In this document: piece after piece, positions 50,667 through 60,197 of the stretch
How positions within the stretch are numbered: the stretch's first letter is position 1
Layout: every line of letters starts with the position of its first letter
Assembly: GCA_905211265.1 (NCBI GenBank)
Contig: CAJMAC010000002.1
Coordinates: forward strand, 58,721 to 122,720
DNA: 64,000 bases
From: an uncultured Eubacteriales bacterium
GTDB taxonomy: Bacteria; Bacillota_I; Bacilli_A; RF39; UBA660
Direction: 5' to 3'
The notes under the pieces: generated by a model
What the model saw: the letters and a program-made list of their open reading frames with translations, nothing else
Databases searched by the model: none
Told to the model about the DNA's origin: nothing
Program-made: the position numbers and the translations under genes

Positions 50667-51569
50667 ATGAAAAATTTTGATGTTATAAAAAGTGAGATTG
50701 ATTTATTAACTACTGATGAAGAAATAGAACAGTATGTTGCTAATAGATTAAATAAATTAGAAAATAGTATTAAGGAGGAAACAATAGGACAGGGTTATAC
50801 TGATTCTTACAATGGTTATATTGGCTTAAAGACTCATTATAAACCAATGGCAAGTACTGATAAAATCAAATGTGTAGATTTAAAATATGATTATATACAA
50901 CCATATATTAATTTAATAAAAAAGATAAAAAATAAAAAACATAATGAATTAACAATCTTAAATGAAATTTTTTATACAATAAATGATTTTGCTGAATTAT
51001 CTACTGCTAATCAATTATCAAGAGGATTGATTTATTTAAGTGCATTTCAAAGAAAAGAAGATATATCAATAAAAACTGTATTTGAAAATGATGCTGCATT
51101 TTGTTCTGAAAGATCAGGTATGGCACAGAATTTACTAGTTTTTTTAGGAATTGATTCTAGTTTAATAACAGGGTATATTGACTCTGAACCTCATGCATAT
51201 AATATTATTTATCCTAATGGTTATGGTAATGAACCAATGGCTTTATTTGATGTTTCTGACTTTGTTAATTTTAATTCAGATGATGTGAGATATTCATTGG
51301 CATATTTTTATGGAATGAACTCTGATAAATATAAAAGATTTATTTCTGGTAAATCTTATAAAGTTGAATTATCAAAAACTGAGTATTTTTATAGAATGTG
51401 TTATAATCTTGGAAGCAATTTTGATTTTAGTGCTATTGAACATCAATATATATTTGGTTTAGGTAATAATCCAAAGGTTGTTAGTAAGGAAGATATTGAA
51501 GAATTAATTTATAGTTCACATTTTGAAAATGGAGTAGAATCGGTTGATAATGTAAGTATTAGACGTTAA
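50667..51569 (+). CDS. Transglutaminase-like cysteine protein
   Basis: A 300-residue soluble protein. Cys146 (AFCSERSGMAQNLL), His176 (EPHAYNII) and Asp195 (LFDVSDF) have the order and spacing of a transglutaminase-fold catalytic triad. The N-terminal 110 residues are helical and charged. No signal peptide, so it probably acts inside the cell. Directly after the RhuM gene, whose partner or substrate it may be. The family cannot be named. Confidence 0.72.
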   Translation: MKNFDVIKSEIDLLTTDEEIEQYVANRLNKLENSIKEETIGQGYTDSYNGYIGLKTHYKPMASTDKIKCVDLKYDYIQPYINLIKKIKNKKHNELTILNEIFYTINDFAELSTANQLSRGLIYLSAFQRKEDISIKTVFENDAAFCSERSGMAQNLLVFLGIDSSLITGYIDSEPHAYNIIYPNGYGNEPMALFDVSDFVNFNSDDVRYSLAYFYGMNSDKYKRFISGKSYKVELSKTEYFYRMCYNLGSNFDFSAIEHQYIFGLGNNPKVVSKEDIEELIYSSHFENGVESVDNVSIRR

Positions 51570-51606
51570 GTATTATTATGTACTTGATTTAAAGGAAGCG
51601 ATTAAT

Positions 51607-52626
51607 ATGAAGAATAAGAAATATATATTATCTTTTCTTTTGTTTATATTACTATTTGGTATTACATATTTTTATATATTTAGAAAGTATGATTTTAATT
51701 TATTGATTAATACACTTAAATCTTGTGATATTTTATATATTATTTTAGGTTTAATTTCTATGATGATGTATCCAGTATTTGAAGCAATATTTATTAAAAG
51801 ATTTTTTAAGTATTTAGATTGTGATGTTAGCTTTTATCAAGCATTGGGGTATACTTTTACAGAGATATACTTTTCTGGAATTACTCCTTCGTCAACTGGG
51901 GGACAACCTGTTCAAATGCTAGAAATGAAGAAAGATAATATTACTTATTCTAAATCTACAACTGTAGTTATATTTAATACTATTATGTATAAGATGACTT
52001 TGATATTTTTACTTGTTTTATCTTTAATATTTTTTTCTAAGGATATATTTAGTAAATTTAGTTTATTTAAATGGTTAGTTATTGGTGGAAGTTTATTTAA
52101 TATTTTATTTATATTATTTTTAATTAGTTTACTATATTCTAATAAGGTTATTAATTTTGTTAAGAAGTGTTTTAATTATATTGTTAGACATATAAGAATT
52201 ATAAAAAATAAAGATAAGTTAATAGAGAAGTTTGATAAAACTATAAATGAATATAAAGAAGCTTCACTTGTAATTAAAGGCAATTATAAAATGGTAATGG
52301 AATCATTTGTTATATTACTTTTACAAAGAATTAGTATATTAATAATAAGTTATTTTGTATATAGATCTTTTGGTTTTAATGAATTTAATGTATTTTTAAT
52401 TATTGCTTTTCAAGTATTTATAACTATTGCTTCTGATTTTGTTCCTACTCCTGGTGGTGTTATGGTAGCAGAGGGTATTATGATATCTATTAATAAGTAT
52501 TTATATGGTAATGTAAATGATGTATCTGCAATGTTACTTCAAAGGAGTATTAGTTTTTACTTTTTAATAATTATTAGTTTTATATTTTATTTAATATTTC
52601 ATTATGATAAAAAAAGAAGATTATAG
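51607..52626 (+). CDS. Flippase-like membrane protein, UPF0104/MprF-domain type
   Basis: A 339-residue protein with about eight helices. Conserved residues include the Gly/Ser-rich FSGITPSSTGGQPVQMLEM near 95-113 and FVPTPGGVMVAEGIM near 279-293, typical of the lysylphosphatidylglycerol synthase flippase domain (YbhN/UPF0104). No cytoplasmic synthase domain is attached. AAGGAAG precedes the ATG. It probably moves a lipid or glycolipid across the membrane and begins a three-gene cluster. Confidence 0.88.
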   Translation: MKNKKYILSFLLFILLFGITYFYIFRKYDFNLLINTLKSCDILYIILGLISMMMYPVFEAIFIKRFFKYLDCDVSFYQALGYTFTEIYFSGITPSSTGGQPVQMLEMKKDNITYSKSTTVVIFNTIMYKMTLIFLLVLSLIFFSKDIFSKFSLFKWLVIGGSLFNILFILFLISLLYSNKVINFVKKCFNYIVRHIRIIKNKDKLIEKFDKTINEYKEASLVIKGNYKMVMESFVILLLQRISILIISYFVYRSFGFNEFNVFLIIAFQVFITIASDFVPTPGGVMVAEGIMISINKYLYGNVNDVSAMLLQRSISFYFLIIISFIFYLIFHYDKKRRL

Positions 52627-52678
52627 TAAAATGTAATAGAAAATAAGATTACAATAAAAGAAAAATAGGTGGTAATTT

Positions 52679-54121
52679 GTGAAGAGTAAGGAAAAGAAAA
52701 AAATAAGATATGATAAGAATGGTTATAAGAAAGAAAAATGTAAGAATAATAGGAAGAAGAATAAATATGTAAATGATTATGATAGAATATTAAGTTTAAT
52801 TATTAGTTTGTTAATAGTATTATCTATTGTTCTTGGTGTTATTATTGGTTATAGATTAACTAGTAGATATAATACTTATAAAAATATTAATAGTAATGTT
52901 GTTATTGAATATGGTAAGATTTTAAAATTAAGTGATATTATAAAAAATAATTATGTTAATGGTTCAGTTAAAGTTAGTCCTTCATTAGATAGTATTACTG
53001 ATATTGGGAAATATAATGTTAATTTAATTATACGTAATGAGAGTTTTGATATTTCAGTTGAAGTTGTTGATAGAACTCCACCAACATTAGAGTTAAAAGA
53101 ATTAAGTGTTTATATTGATGAAGATATGCCTATTGTTGATGATTTTATTGGTATGCTTAATGATTTATCTGATGTTACTTTAAGTGATATTAATATTAAA
53201 AAAGAAGTTGGAGTTCAAAATATAAGTATTACTGCGACTGATAAGTATGGAAATAAAACTATTAAGAATACTACTTTAACAATTAAGGAAGATAAAGATG
53301 CTCCGGTTATATCTGGATTAAGTGATATTGTTATTTATATTGGAGATAAAGTTAATTTATATGATGGTGTTTTAGCAGTAGATGATAGATTTGGTAATGT
53401 AGAGTTTACTATTGATGAAAGTAGTGTTGATTATAATAAAGTAGGTACTTACTATGTTAAATATACTTCTAAAGATAAGTTAGGTAATTCTATTACTAAA
53501 GATAGGAAGCTTATTATTAAACAAAGAGATATTACTTATATGATTAATAATTTTCCTACTTATAGTCAATATCCTAATTATCCAAATGGATGTGAAAGTA
53601 TTGCTTTATATACTTTACTTAAATATTATTCAGTTAATGTTAGTCCTGATGATATTGCTGATAGATTAAAAAAAGGTGATGGTCCATATTTTGAAGAAGG
53701 TAAGTTGTACGGAGGTGATCCTGAGATAGAATTTGTTGGTAATCCTAGGGAATATAATGGATATGGTGTATATCAAAAACCAATTATTGAGGTAGCCAAT
53801 TATTATAAATCTGGTATTATTGATTATACAGGTCATACTTTAAATGAAGTTTTAGAATTAGTTAAGAATGGTAAGCCTGTTCAAATATGGGGTTCAATTG
53901 ATATGTCAAATACTTATGTTAGTAAGTCATGGATAAATAAGGAAAGTGGTAAAACTATATATTGGATTCGTAATTTACATAGTGTTATTGTGGTTGGTTA
54001 TAATTCTAATTGTGTTTATGTAGCAGATCCTTATGTTGGGAGTATTGTTAAATATAATAGGTATCAAGTAGAAAAAATGTATAATTTATTTGGTAAGAGG
54101 GCAATATATTATGATAATTAG
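52679..54121 (+). CDS. Membrane-anchored Ig-like/C39-type cysteine peptidase
   Basis: A 480-residue protein. The GTG at 52679 follows AGGTGG. A lysine-rich cytoplasmic tail leads to a membrane helix (about 35-62), two Ig-like domains of the DUF5011 kind (about 75-175, 180-275; VDRTPPTLELK, DKDAPVISG), and a C39-type peptidase domain from about 290. Cys305 (NGCES), His434 (NLHSVIVVGY) and the Asp of VADPY are the catalytic set. The domain faces outward and may cleave or process wall proteins or peptides. It lies 52 bp after the flippase gene. Confidence 0.88.
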   Translation: MKSKEKKKIRYDKNGYKKEKCKNNRKKNKYVNDYDRILSLIISLLIVLSIVLGVIIGYRLTSRYNTYKNINSNVVIEYGKILKLSDIIKNNYVNGSVKVSPSLDSITDIGKYNVNLIIRNESFDISVEVVDRTPPTLELKELSVYIDEDMPIVDDFIGMLNDLSDVTLSDINIKKEVGVQNISITATDKYGNKTIKNTTLTIKEDKDAPVISGLSDIVIYIGDKVNLYDGVLAVDDRFGNVEFTIDESSVDYNKVGTYYVKYTSKDKLGNSITKDRKLIIKQRDITYMINNFPTYSQYPNYPNGCESIALYTLLKYYSVNVSPDDIADRLKKGDGPYFEEGKLYGGDPEIEFVGNPREYNGYGVYQKPIIEVANYYKSGIIDYTGHTLNEVLELVKNGKPVQIWGSIDMSNTYVSKSWINKESGKTIYWIRNLHSVIVVGYNSNCVYVADPYVGSIVKYNRYQVEKMYNLFGKRAIYYDN

Positions 54122-54130
54122 GGAGGAAAT

Positions 54131-54880
54131 ATGAAAAAGAAAACTGTTTTGTTAATATCATTAGTTATGTTTATAGTTGCAGAAATAATAATTTTATATA
54201 ATTTTAAAGATAGAAATTTTGCTAATGATAACGATATTAATATAGATAAAAATTCTACTTTAGTTAAAGAATTATATGATATGGTTAATCCTAGTAATGA
54301 TGCTATTTTACTTGATGAATTATATAAAAATAAAGATTTAACTAGTAAGTATATTGTTGCTATGGGAATAAATAATTATTTGAAGTATAATGAGATAAAG
54401 AAATTTAATAATGATGATATAAATGGTGGCTATATTAATGAAAGTGATGTTAGAGATAATATTAAATATGTTTTAGGAAATATTAGTTATAATAATACTG
54501 ATACTTATATAATGAAAGATAATTATTGTATGTTTAAGTATAATAATGAATTATCTAGATATGAATTAGTAGGTGGATGTGATGGTTCATATACTGGTTA
54601 TTATAGAGTAATAGACTCGGCATATGTTAATGATAATAAATTATATATTAGGGAAAAATTGATTTATTATACTTATGACTTTAATGAGGTTATTAACAAG
54701 GTATCTATTTATGATAATCCTGATATGACTAATATATTAGATTATAGAGAGATTTCTTCATATGATGAAATAAATTATTTAGATAATTTTATTGATAAGG
54801 GGAGTATTTATTTATATGAGTTTGAAAAAGTAGATAATAATAATAATTATATTTTTAAGAAAATTACTAGATTAAAGTAG
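54131..54880 (+). CDS. Hypothetical membrane-anchored protein
   Basis: A 249-residue protein with one N-terminal helix (about 4-24) and an Asn/Asp/Tyr-rich extracytoplasmic domain. Two cysteines in the YCMFKY...GGCDGSY region may form a disulphide. GGAGG precedes the ATG, 9 bp after the peptidase gene. No family recognised; likely works with the peptidase. Confidence 0.7.
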   Translation: MKKKTVLLISLVMFIVAEIIILYNFKDRNFANDNDINIDKNSTLVKELYDMVNPSNDAILLDELYKNKDLTSKYIVAMGINNYLKYNEIKKFNNDDINGGYINESDVRDNIKYVLGNISYNNTDTYIMKDNYCMFKYNNELSRYELVGGCDGSYTGYYRVIDSAYVNDNKLYIREKLIYYTYDFNEVINKVSIYDNPDMTNILDYREISSYDEINYLDNFIDKGSIYLYEFEKVDNNNNYIFKKITRLK

Positions 54881-54917
54881 TCAAGTGTGGAATTACTTGC
54901 TATAAAATAAGAAAAAT

Positions 54918-54950
54918 AAAAGATTACAATAAAAAAGTAATCTTTTCTTT
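54918..54950 (+). terminator. Terminator of the flippase-peptidase operon
   Basis: AAAAGATTAC (54918-54927) and GTAATCTTTT (54937-54946), then CTTT. Confidence 0.85.
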
Positions 54951-54990
54951 AAAAAATATGTTATACTAGTAAGTGAATGGAGATGAAGAA

Positions 54991-56250
54991 ATGAAAATAC
55001 CTTTTAGGGCAGGAAATATTTTAATTCCTAAAAAAACAGATATGACTAAGTGGAGCGTTGTTGCTTGTGACCAATATACTAGTGAACCTGAATACTGGAA
55101 TGAAGTAACTAAGATAGTAGGAGATGCTCCTTCGACACTTAATTTAACATTACCTGAAATTTATTTGGAAGAAAGTGATGTTAATGAAAGAATAAAGAGA
55201 ATTAATGAAAATATGAATAAATTACTTGCTGAAGACTTCTTTAACGAATTAGAAGATAGTATGATTTATCTAGAGAGAACTCAAAGTGATGGTAAGGTTC
55301 GTGAAGGATTAATGGGAATAGTAGATTTAGAAGATTATTCTTATGAAGTAGGTTCACAAACTTTAATTCGTGCAACTGAAAAGACTGTTATTGAAAGAAT
55401 ACCTCCAAGAGTTAAGGTAAGAGAAAATGCTAAGTTAGAATTACCTCATATAATGATTTTAATTGATGATGAAAAGAAAGATATTATTGAGTCATTAAAG
55501 AATAAAGTAACTGAAACAGATGTTGTTTATGATTTTGATTTAATGAAAAATGGTGGACATATTAAGGGTTATAAATTAAATGGTGAAGTAATTAATGAAA
55601 TTAATACTAAGTTAGAGAATTTAGCAGATAAAGATTATTTTGAAAAGAAATATAATGTTTATGATAAGGGAATACTTTTATTTGCTATGGGTGATGGTAA
55701 TCATTCTTTAGCTACTGCGAAGGCTTGTTATGAAAACTTAAAGAAAACTATGAGTGAGGAAGAATATTTAAATCATCCTGCTAGATATGCTTTAGTAGAA
55801 TTAGTTAATCTTCATAGTAGTGCATTAGAATTTGAAGCAATTAATAGGGTAGTATTTGATGTTGATAGTAAGAAATTAGTTGAAGAATTAAATAAATATT
55901 ATACTATTAATGAAAAGGGTAATGGCCAAGAATTTGAATTAATTACTAGTGATTGTGTAAAGAAACTTTATATTGAGAATCCTAAATCTAATATAGCGGT
56001 TGGGTCAATTCAAATATTCTTAGATGAATATTTAAAGAATAATTCTGGTAAGATAGATTATATACATGGTGATGATGTAACTAAGGAACTTACTTTGAAA
56101 GGAAATAATGTAGGATTTATATTTAAACCTATGAAGAAAGAAGAATTATTTAGAACTGTTATTTTAGATGGTGCTTTACCTAGAAAAACATTTTCTATGG
56201 GACATTCTTATGATAAGAGATATTATCTTGAAGCAAGAAAGATTAAGTAG
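54991..56250 (+). CDS. DUF1015 family protein
   Basis: A 419-residue protein. FRAGNILIP and WSVVACDQYTSEPEYW lie near the N-terminus, MGDGNHSLATAKACYEN near 230-246 and LDGALPRKTFSMGH near the end: all hallmarks of DUF1015. The family is conserved in Firmicutes and has been linked to serine/phosphoserine handling (SerC-like context), but no activity is certain. ATG 54991 is chosen for its GGAGATG site; a GTG at 54973 is inside that leader. Confidence 0.9.
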   Translation: MKIPFRAGNILIPKKTDMTKWSVVACDQYTSEPEYWNEVTKIVGDAPSTLNLTLPEIYLEESDVNERIKRINENMNKLLAEDFFNELEDSMIYLERTQSDGKVREGLMGIVDLEDYSYEVGSQTLIRATEKTVIERIPPRVKVRENAKLELPHIMILIDDEKKDIIESLKNKVTETDVVYDFDLMKNGGHIKGYKLNGEVINEINTKLENLADKDYFEKKYNVYDKGILLFAMGDGNHSLATAKACYENLKKTMSEEEYLNHPARYALVELVNLHSSALEFEAINRVVFDVDSKKLVEELNKYYTINEKGNGQEFELITSDCVKKLYIENPKSNIAVGSIQIFLDEYLKNNSGKIDYIHGDDVTKELTLKGNNVGFIFKPMKKEELFRTVILDGALPRKTFSMGHSYDKRYYLEARKIK

Positions 56251-56275
56251 TATTTTGTAATTTAATTGTTAATAT

Positions 56276-56317
56276 AAAAAGTAAACATTTATGATGAGTG
56301 AATTTGTTTGCTTTTTT
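56276..56317 (+). terminator. DUF1015 terminator
   Basis: AAAGTAAACA and TGTTTGCTTT arms (one T-G pair), then TTTT. Confidence 0.65.
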
Positions 56318-56434
56318 CTTTTTGAGTTTTTTCTTTAATGCTATTTTAAATTGTTCCTAATATATTTTTGGATATTACTTGCGTAATAGAAAAAAATGTG
56401 TTAAGATAAGTTTAAATTTTGGGGAGTTTTGGTT

Positions 56435-57436
56435 ATGAATAGGGAAGTATTAGAATTATTGAATAGTGTTATCAAGATTAATGTTGATAGTTTAAGTACT
56501 GGTAGATATTTTGATAAAGATAATAATTTTTATGATAATATTGAATTTATTATTGATATGTTTGATAAATATGTTGATTTACTTGATAAAATTAATGTTA
56601 ATAATTATTTATGTTATAGATATAAAACTATTAATTTAACTGTTACGGAAATAAAATTGTTATGTTATGAAGTGTTTAAATACATTGATAATATTACTGA
56701 TAATAACTATAATTTTTATGATAAATTTGTAATGATAAGTAAGTGTGGTATGTTTAATTTATCTAGTAATAATGATGATTGGAATACTGTTAGTGATAAT
56801 TATAATGTAAAGGTGAATGGTAAATTAAGTTATACTATACATGATGTTATATCTATAATTCATGAGTTTTTTCATCTTGATTATGTAAATTTAATTGGTT
56901 TTGATAATGTAAAGTCTATGTCAGAAAATATTTCTATTTATTTTGAAACTTTGGCTATTAAGTTTTTAAGTGATAAGGGAATGTTTTATGATGGAGTAAT
57001 TTCTTCTTATTTAATGAGGCTAATAGGTAATTTTGGTGATGTTGAAAAAAATTATATTGAATTAAATATAATGTATTTGTATAAAAAGTATGGTTATATT
57101 GATAATGATGTAGTTAATAAATTTGGTATTAATGAGTTAGTTACTGATTTTATTAATTTTCATGTTGATAAACCTAAGATTGATGTTTTTGATAGTTACC
57201 CTTATATTTTGGGAATATTAGTTAGTAATAATTTATTGTTTTCTAATTATGATGAAAAAGATGTTACTTGTAGGTTATTAACTATTTATGATAATATTAG
57301 TTCTTATAAGTTTAATGATATTTTGGATATGTTACATTATGATGAAATAGATACTGATGTCATTGCAAATAATTCTAGAAAGTTTCTTAATCAAAGTATA
57401 TATAAAAAATTAAAAAGGAGTATAAGTTGTAAATGA
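56435..57436 (+). CDS. Putative zinc metallopeptidase-like protein (HExxH), M3-like layout
   Basis: A 333-residue soluble protein. His143-Glu144-His147 (HEFFH) is followed by Glu164 in MSENISIYFE. The HExxH plus downstream Glu in a helix that continues into YFETLA resembles the M3 oligopeptidase layout. Much shorter than M3 enzymes (about 600), so a truncated or distinct family. ATG 56435 fits GGGGAG; an in-frame TTG at 56429 does not. The stop overlaps the next ATG. Confidence 0.65.
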   Translation: MNREVLELLNSVIKINVDSLSTGRYFDKDNNFYDNIEFIIDMFDKYVDLLDKINVNNYLCYRYKTINLTVTEIKLLCYEVFKYIDNITDNNYNFYDKFVMISKCGMFNLSSNNDDWNTVSDNYNVKVNGKLSYTIHDVISIIHEFFHLDYVNLIGFDNVKSMSENISIYFETLAIKFLSDKGMFYDGVISSYLMRLIGNFGDVEKNYIELNIMYLYKKYGYIDNDVVNKFGINELVTDFINFHVDKPKIDVFDSYPYILGILVSNNLLFSNYDEKDVTCRLLTIYDNISSYKFNDILDMLHYDEIDTDVIANNSRKFLNQSIYKKLKRSISCK

Positions 57437-57984
57437 GAATTGGTATTGATATGGATGATACTATATGTGATAGTATTGAGGCAATGTTACCTCATATATG
57501 TAGGGAATATAATTTGAATTATGAAGAAGAAAAAAAGAAAGGGTATTCTTATTATTCGTATTTAAATTTAAAGAGATTTAATGATTTTGCTAAGAGAGAA
57601 TTTCCTAATATATTATTTAATGCTAAGTTAAAAAATGGTGCTGATTATTATATTAATGAATTGTCTAAGTTTAATGAGATTATTTTTATTACTGCTAGGG
57701 GTAGTAAATATTTTGATAATCCATATGAATTGTGTAAAAGATATTTGGATAAATATAATATAAAATATGATAAGTTAATTGTGGATGCGCATGATAAGGG
57801 AAGTATTTGTAAGCGTGAGAATATCAATGTATTTATTGATGACTCTATAAAGAATTGTGTATCTGTAGGTGAATATGGAATAAGAGTGTTTATTTATGAT
57901 AATACTTATAATAAGAATGAAGATAGATTTGATAGGGTATATAATTGGAAAGAAATTTATGATAAAATAAAAAATCAACATTAA
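57433..57984 (+). CDS. 5'-nucleotidase, deoxyribonucleotidase type (NT5C family)
   Basis: A 183-residue HAD phosphatase. Motif I is GIDMDDTI (residues 3-10), motif II is FITARGS near 82-88, motif III/IV is VFIDDS near 132-137. NT5C-type enzymes dephosphorylate deoxyribonucleotides. Overlaps the preceding stop by ATGA. Followed by a terminator overlapping its stop. Confidence 0.88.
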   Translation: MRIGIDMDDTICDSIEAMLPHICREYNLNYEEEKKKGYSYYSYLNLKRFNDFAKREFPNILFNAKLKNGADYYINELSKFNEIIFITARGSKYFDNPYELCKRYLDKYNIKYDKLIVDAHDKGSICKRENINVFIDDSIKNCVSVGEYGIRVFIYDNTYNKNEDRFDRVYNWKEIYDKIKNQH

Positions 57985-58000
57985 TTGTTGATTTTAGTTT
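57969..58000 (+). terminator. Terminator of the 5'-nucleotidase gene
   Basis: AAAATCAACA (57971-57980) and TGTTGATTTT (57986-57995), then AGTTTTT. Confidence 0.85.
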
Positions 58001-58007
58001 TTATATA

Positions 58008-58084
58008 TGGCGCGCCCATAGGGATTCGAACCCCAAACCTTTTGGTCCGTAGCCAAACGCTCTATCCAATTGAGCTATGGGCGC
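58008..58084 (-). tRNA. tRNA-Arg (ACG)
   Basis: Acceptor GCGCCCA/TGGGCGC, anticodon loop CTACGGA, encoded CCA. Single tRNA with its own promoter. Confidence 0.95.
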
Positions 58085-58102
58085 TTTTTCTTAACAATAG
58101 AT

Positions 58103-58131
58103 AGTATATACTAAAAATAATTTTTTTTCAA
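58103..58131 (-). promoter_or_regulatory. tRNA-Arg promoter
   Basis: Minus strand TTGAAA (58126-58131), 17-bp spacer, TATACT (58103-58108). Confidence 0.8.
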
Positions 58132-58169
58132 TATTTTTTGGTTAAAAAAATATAAAAGTTGTGTTTTGT

Positions 58170-58201
58170 GTAAAAAAAATAAGCAATTGTATTTGCTTAT
58201 T
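58170..58201 (-). terminator. Terminator of the coaE-coaD-MBL operon
   Basis: Minus strand AATAAGCAA pairs with TTGCTTATT around a 6-base loop, followed by a run of eight T. Confidence 0.8.
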
Positions 58202-58301
58202 ATCAATTCTTAATGATATTTGTTGTGGCATTTTAGTTTATTACATAGGTAGAAAATTTAGCTGCTAAATGTTTTTTTACTTTGAAATGAATATAAGTTT
58301 A

Positions 58302-59063
58302 CTATTTTTTTAATATAAGTTTTTTGTTTTCTATGGCAACTTCTACATTTTTAAAGTTTTGTTTTGCTTCTTCTAGATATAACATTTTATCTTCTTCAGG
58401 CCAAAAGTGAGTTAATAATAATTTTTGGGTATTAGATTTATTTGCTATAATACCTGCTTCAAAAGATGTCATATGTGTTTTACTATTAATGCTATATTTT
58501 TTTAATAAAGAACTTTCACAAATTATTAAATCAGAATTTTTACAAAAATTAATTAATTCATTTGAATTTGTTGTTCCTATGTCTGATGTATAAATAATTT
58601 TAAAATCTTTATTTTGTAATTTTACCATATATGATTCAATTGTATGTGAATTATTGTTTTCAAATGTTATATTTAAATCATCTATCGAAAATGTATAGTG
58701 ATTTACTATGTCATGATATTCTGCATAACTTTCATTATTTGATATTATAGATGCTTTATTAGAATTAAAGTCATTTTTAGGTAAATACATTTGTATTTTT
58801 TTATTTAGTAGTCCTAAGTTGTGATAGATAAATGAAGCATATTGTAGAATTCCTATGTCTCCAAAATGGTCATTGTGATAATGGGTAATAATAATATTTA
58901 AATTATCTAATTTTGTTGGTAAATTTAGTAATCTTGTTATGCCATTGCCACAATCTATTAATATATTTTTATTGTTGTATTCTATTAAAAATCCTGGACA
59001 ATTCATATTATCTTTTGGATATGGTGATACTGTTCCTAATGGTGTTATTATTATTTTACTCAT
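58302..59063 (-). CDS. Metallo-beta-lactamase fold hydrolase
   Basis: A 253-residue MBL-fold enzyme. The zinc motif is HYHNDHFGD near residues 61-69, with further ligands in the GTTNSNELI region (YTSDIG), and HFWPEED near the end. The N-terminal GTVSPYPKDNMNCPGFLIEY resembles RNase Z-like phosphodiesterases and YhfI. Overlaps coaD by 4 bp. The substrate is unknown; co-transcription with CoA genes is a contextual hint only. Confidence 0.88.
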   Translation of the reverse strand: MSKIIITPLGTVSPYPKDNMNCPGFLIEYNNKNILIDCGNGITRLLNLPTKLDNLNIIITHYHNDHFGDIGILQYASFIYHNLGLLNKKIQMYLPKNDFNSNKASIISNNESYAEYHDIVNHYTFSIDDLNITFENNNSHTIESYMVKLQNKDFKIIYTSDIGTTNSNELINFCKNSDLIICESSLLKKYSINSKTHMTSFEAGIIANKSNTQKLLLTHFWPEEDKMLYLEEAKQNFKNVEVAIENKKLILKK

Positions 59064-59554
59064 TTTATCAAACTTCTTTTCTTTATTAACATTTTTTCTT
59101 GTACAAGAGAATTTACATATCTTGAAATATCTTTATTAAGATAAAAAACTTCTTTTACTATACTTGATGATATAAATTGGTATTCTTTATCTGTGAAAAA
59201 ACAAATAGTGTTGATTTTATTATCTGATAAATCTTTGTTTATTTGCTGTAATTGTACTTCATAATTGTAATCAGCTGAATTTCTTAGTCCTCTTATTATT
59301 GCATTGCACTTATTTTGTAGTGCTATATCTGTAGTAGTATTATTGCTAGAAATGACTTTTATGTTATTTTTTTCTTGATATAATTTTTTTATTATTTCAG
59401 TTCTTTCTTCGAGTGTAAAGAATTCTGATTTTTTTAATGGATTTTGTAATACTGCGATTATTATTTCGTCAAATATGTTACTTGCTTGTTCAATGATATT
59501 CATATGTCCTTTTGTTATTGGATCAAAACTTCCTGGATATAAAACTTTTGTCAT
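59060..59554 (-). CDS. coaD: Phosphopantetheine adenylyltransferase
   Basis: A 164-residue CoA biosynthesis enzyme that adenylates 4'-phosphopantetheine. YPGSFDPITKGHMNII (residues 6-21) has the nucleotidyl-transferase T/HxGH-type site, RGLRNSADYNYE (about 90-101) binds substrate, and ISSSIVKE (about 129-136) the ATP phosphates. Overlaps coaE by ATGA. Confidence 0.95.
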   Translation of the reverse strand: MTKVLYPGSFDPITKGHMNIIEQASNIFDEIIIAVLQNPLKKSEFFTLEERTEIIKKLYQEKNNIKVISSNNTTTDIALQNKCNAIIRGLRNSADYNYEVQLQQINKDLSDNKINTICFFTDKEYQFISSSIVKEVFYLNKDISRYVNSLVQEKMLIKKRSLIK

Positions 59555-60108
59555 AATGATTTCACCAACTTTTTTACTGTTTCTATATTGTTTTCTTTTA
59601 AAACATAATCAAAATTATTTGGGTTAAAATCTATGCTTGCTTTTTCTCTTAAATCAAATGATTCTTTTGTTATGTTATCTCTTTTTATTGCTCTTTCTTT
59701 TCTAATATTATATGGAATATCTAAAAGTATTTTTATATCGCACATACTAAAATATTTTGTAATTGGTAATAGTATCCAATCTAGAATAATTATTTTATCT
59801 TTATTACTGTTTAAAAAGTTGTCTATTTCTATTTGCATATATTTCCATGTAATATTAGATAATTTATTCATTTTGTTTCTAGAATTAAAAACTATTTCAC
59901 CAAGTTTTTTTCTATTAACATTATTATCTTTGATGATGCTTGCTCCGAATGAATTTGTTAGTTCGTTTATAATATCAGGTAACAATAATACTTTATGTCC
60001 AATTTTATCGATGTCCAAATGTATTCCTTTGTTGTTTGTTAATTCTACTATTTGATTAGCTAGTGTACTTTTTCCACTTCCTGATTTGCCACATATACCT
60101 ATAATCAT
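59551..60108 (-). CDS. coaE: Dephospho-CoA kinase
   Basis: A 185-residue kinase for the last CoA step. P-loop GICGKSGSGKST (residues 4-15), LDIDKIGH near 34-41 and KRDNIT near 140 are family motifs. The ATG at 60108 follows GGAGGG; an in-frame ATG at 60183 has no site and would overlap the LysR promoter region. First gene of coaE-coaD-MBL. Confidence 0.92.
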   Translation of the reverse strand: MIIGICGKSGSGKSTLANQIVELTNNKGIHLDIDKIGHKVLLLPDIINELTNSFGASIIKDNNVNRKKLGEIVFNSRNKMNKLSNITWKYMQIEIDNFLNSNKDKIIILDWILLPITKYFSMCDIKILLDIPYNIRKERAIKRDNITKESFDLREKASIDFNPNNFDYVLKENNIETVKKLVKSL

Positions 60109-60197
60109 ATTTTTCCCTCCAAGTACTTGTATTATAATACTTTTTTTGATATAATTAAAATACATATTTATTATGTTTATCATAACTGGAGGTTATT

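Noticed and set aside
60133..60183. Longer N-terminus of CoaE from the ATG at 60183
   Set aside because: No ribosome site; the added 25 residues are not found in the family and would cover the divergent promoter region, while GGAGGG precedes the ATG at 60108.
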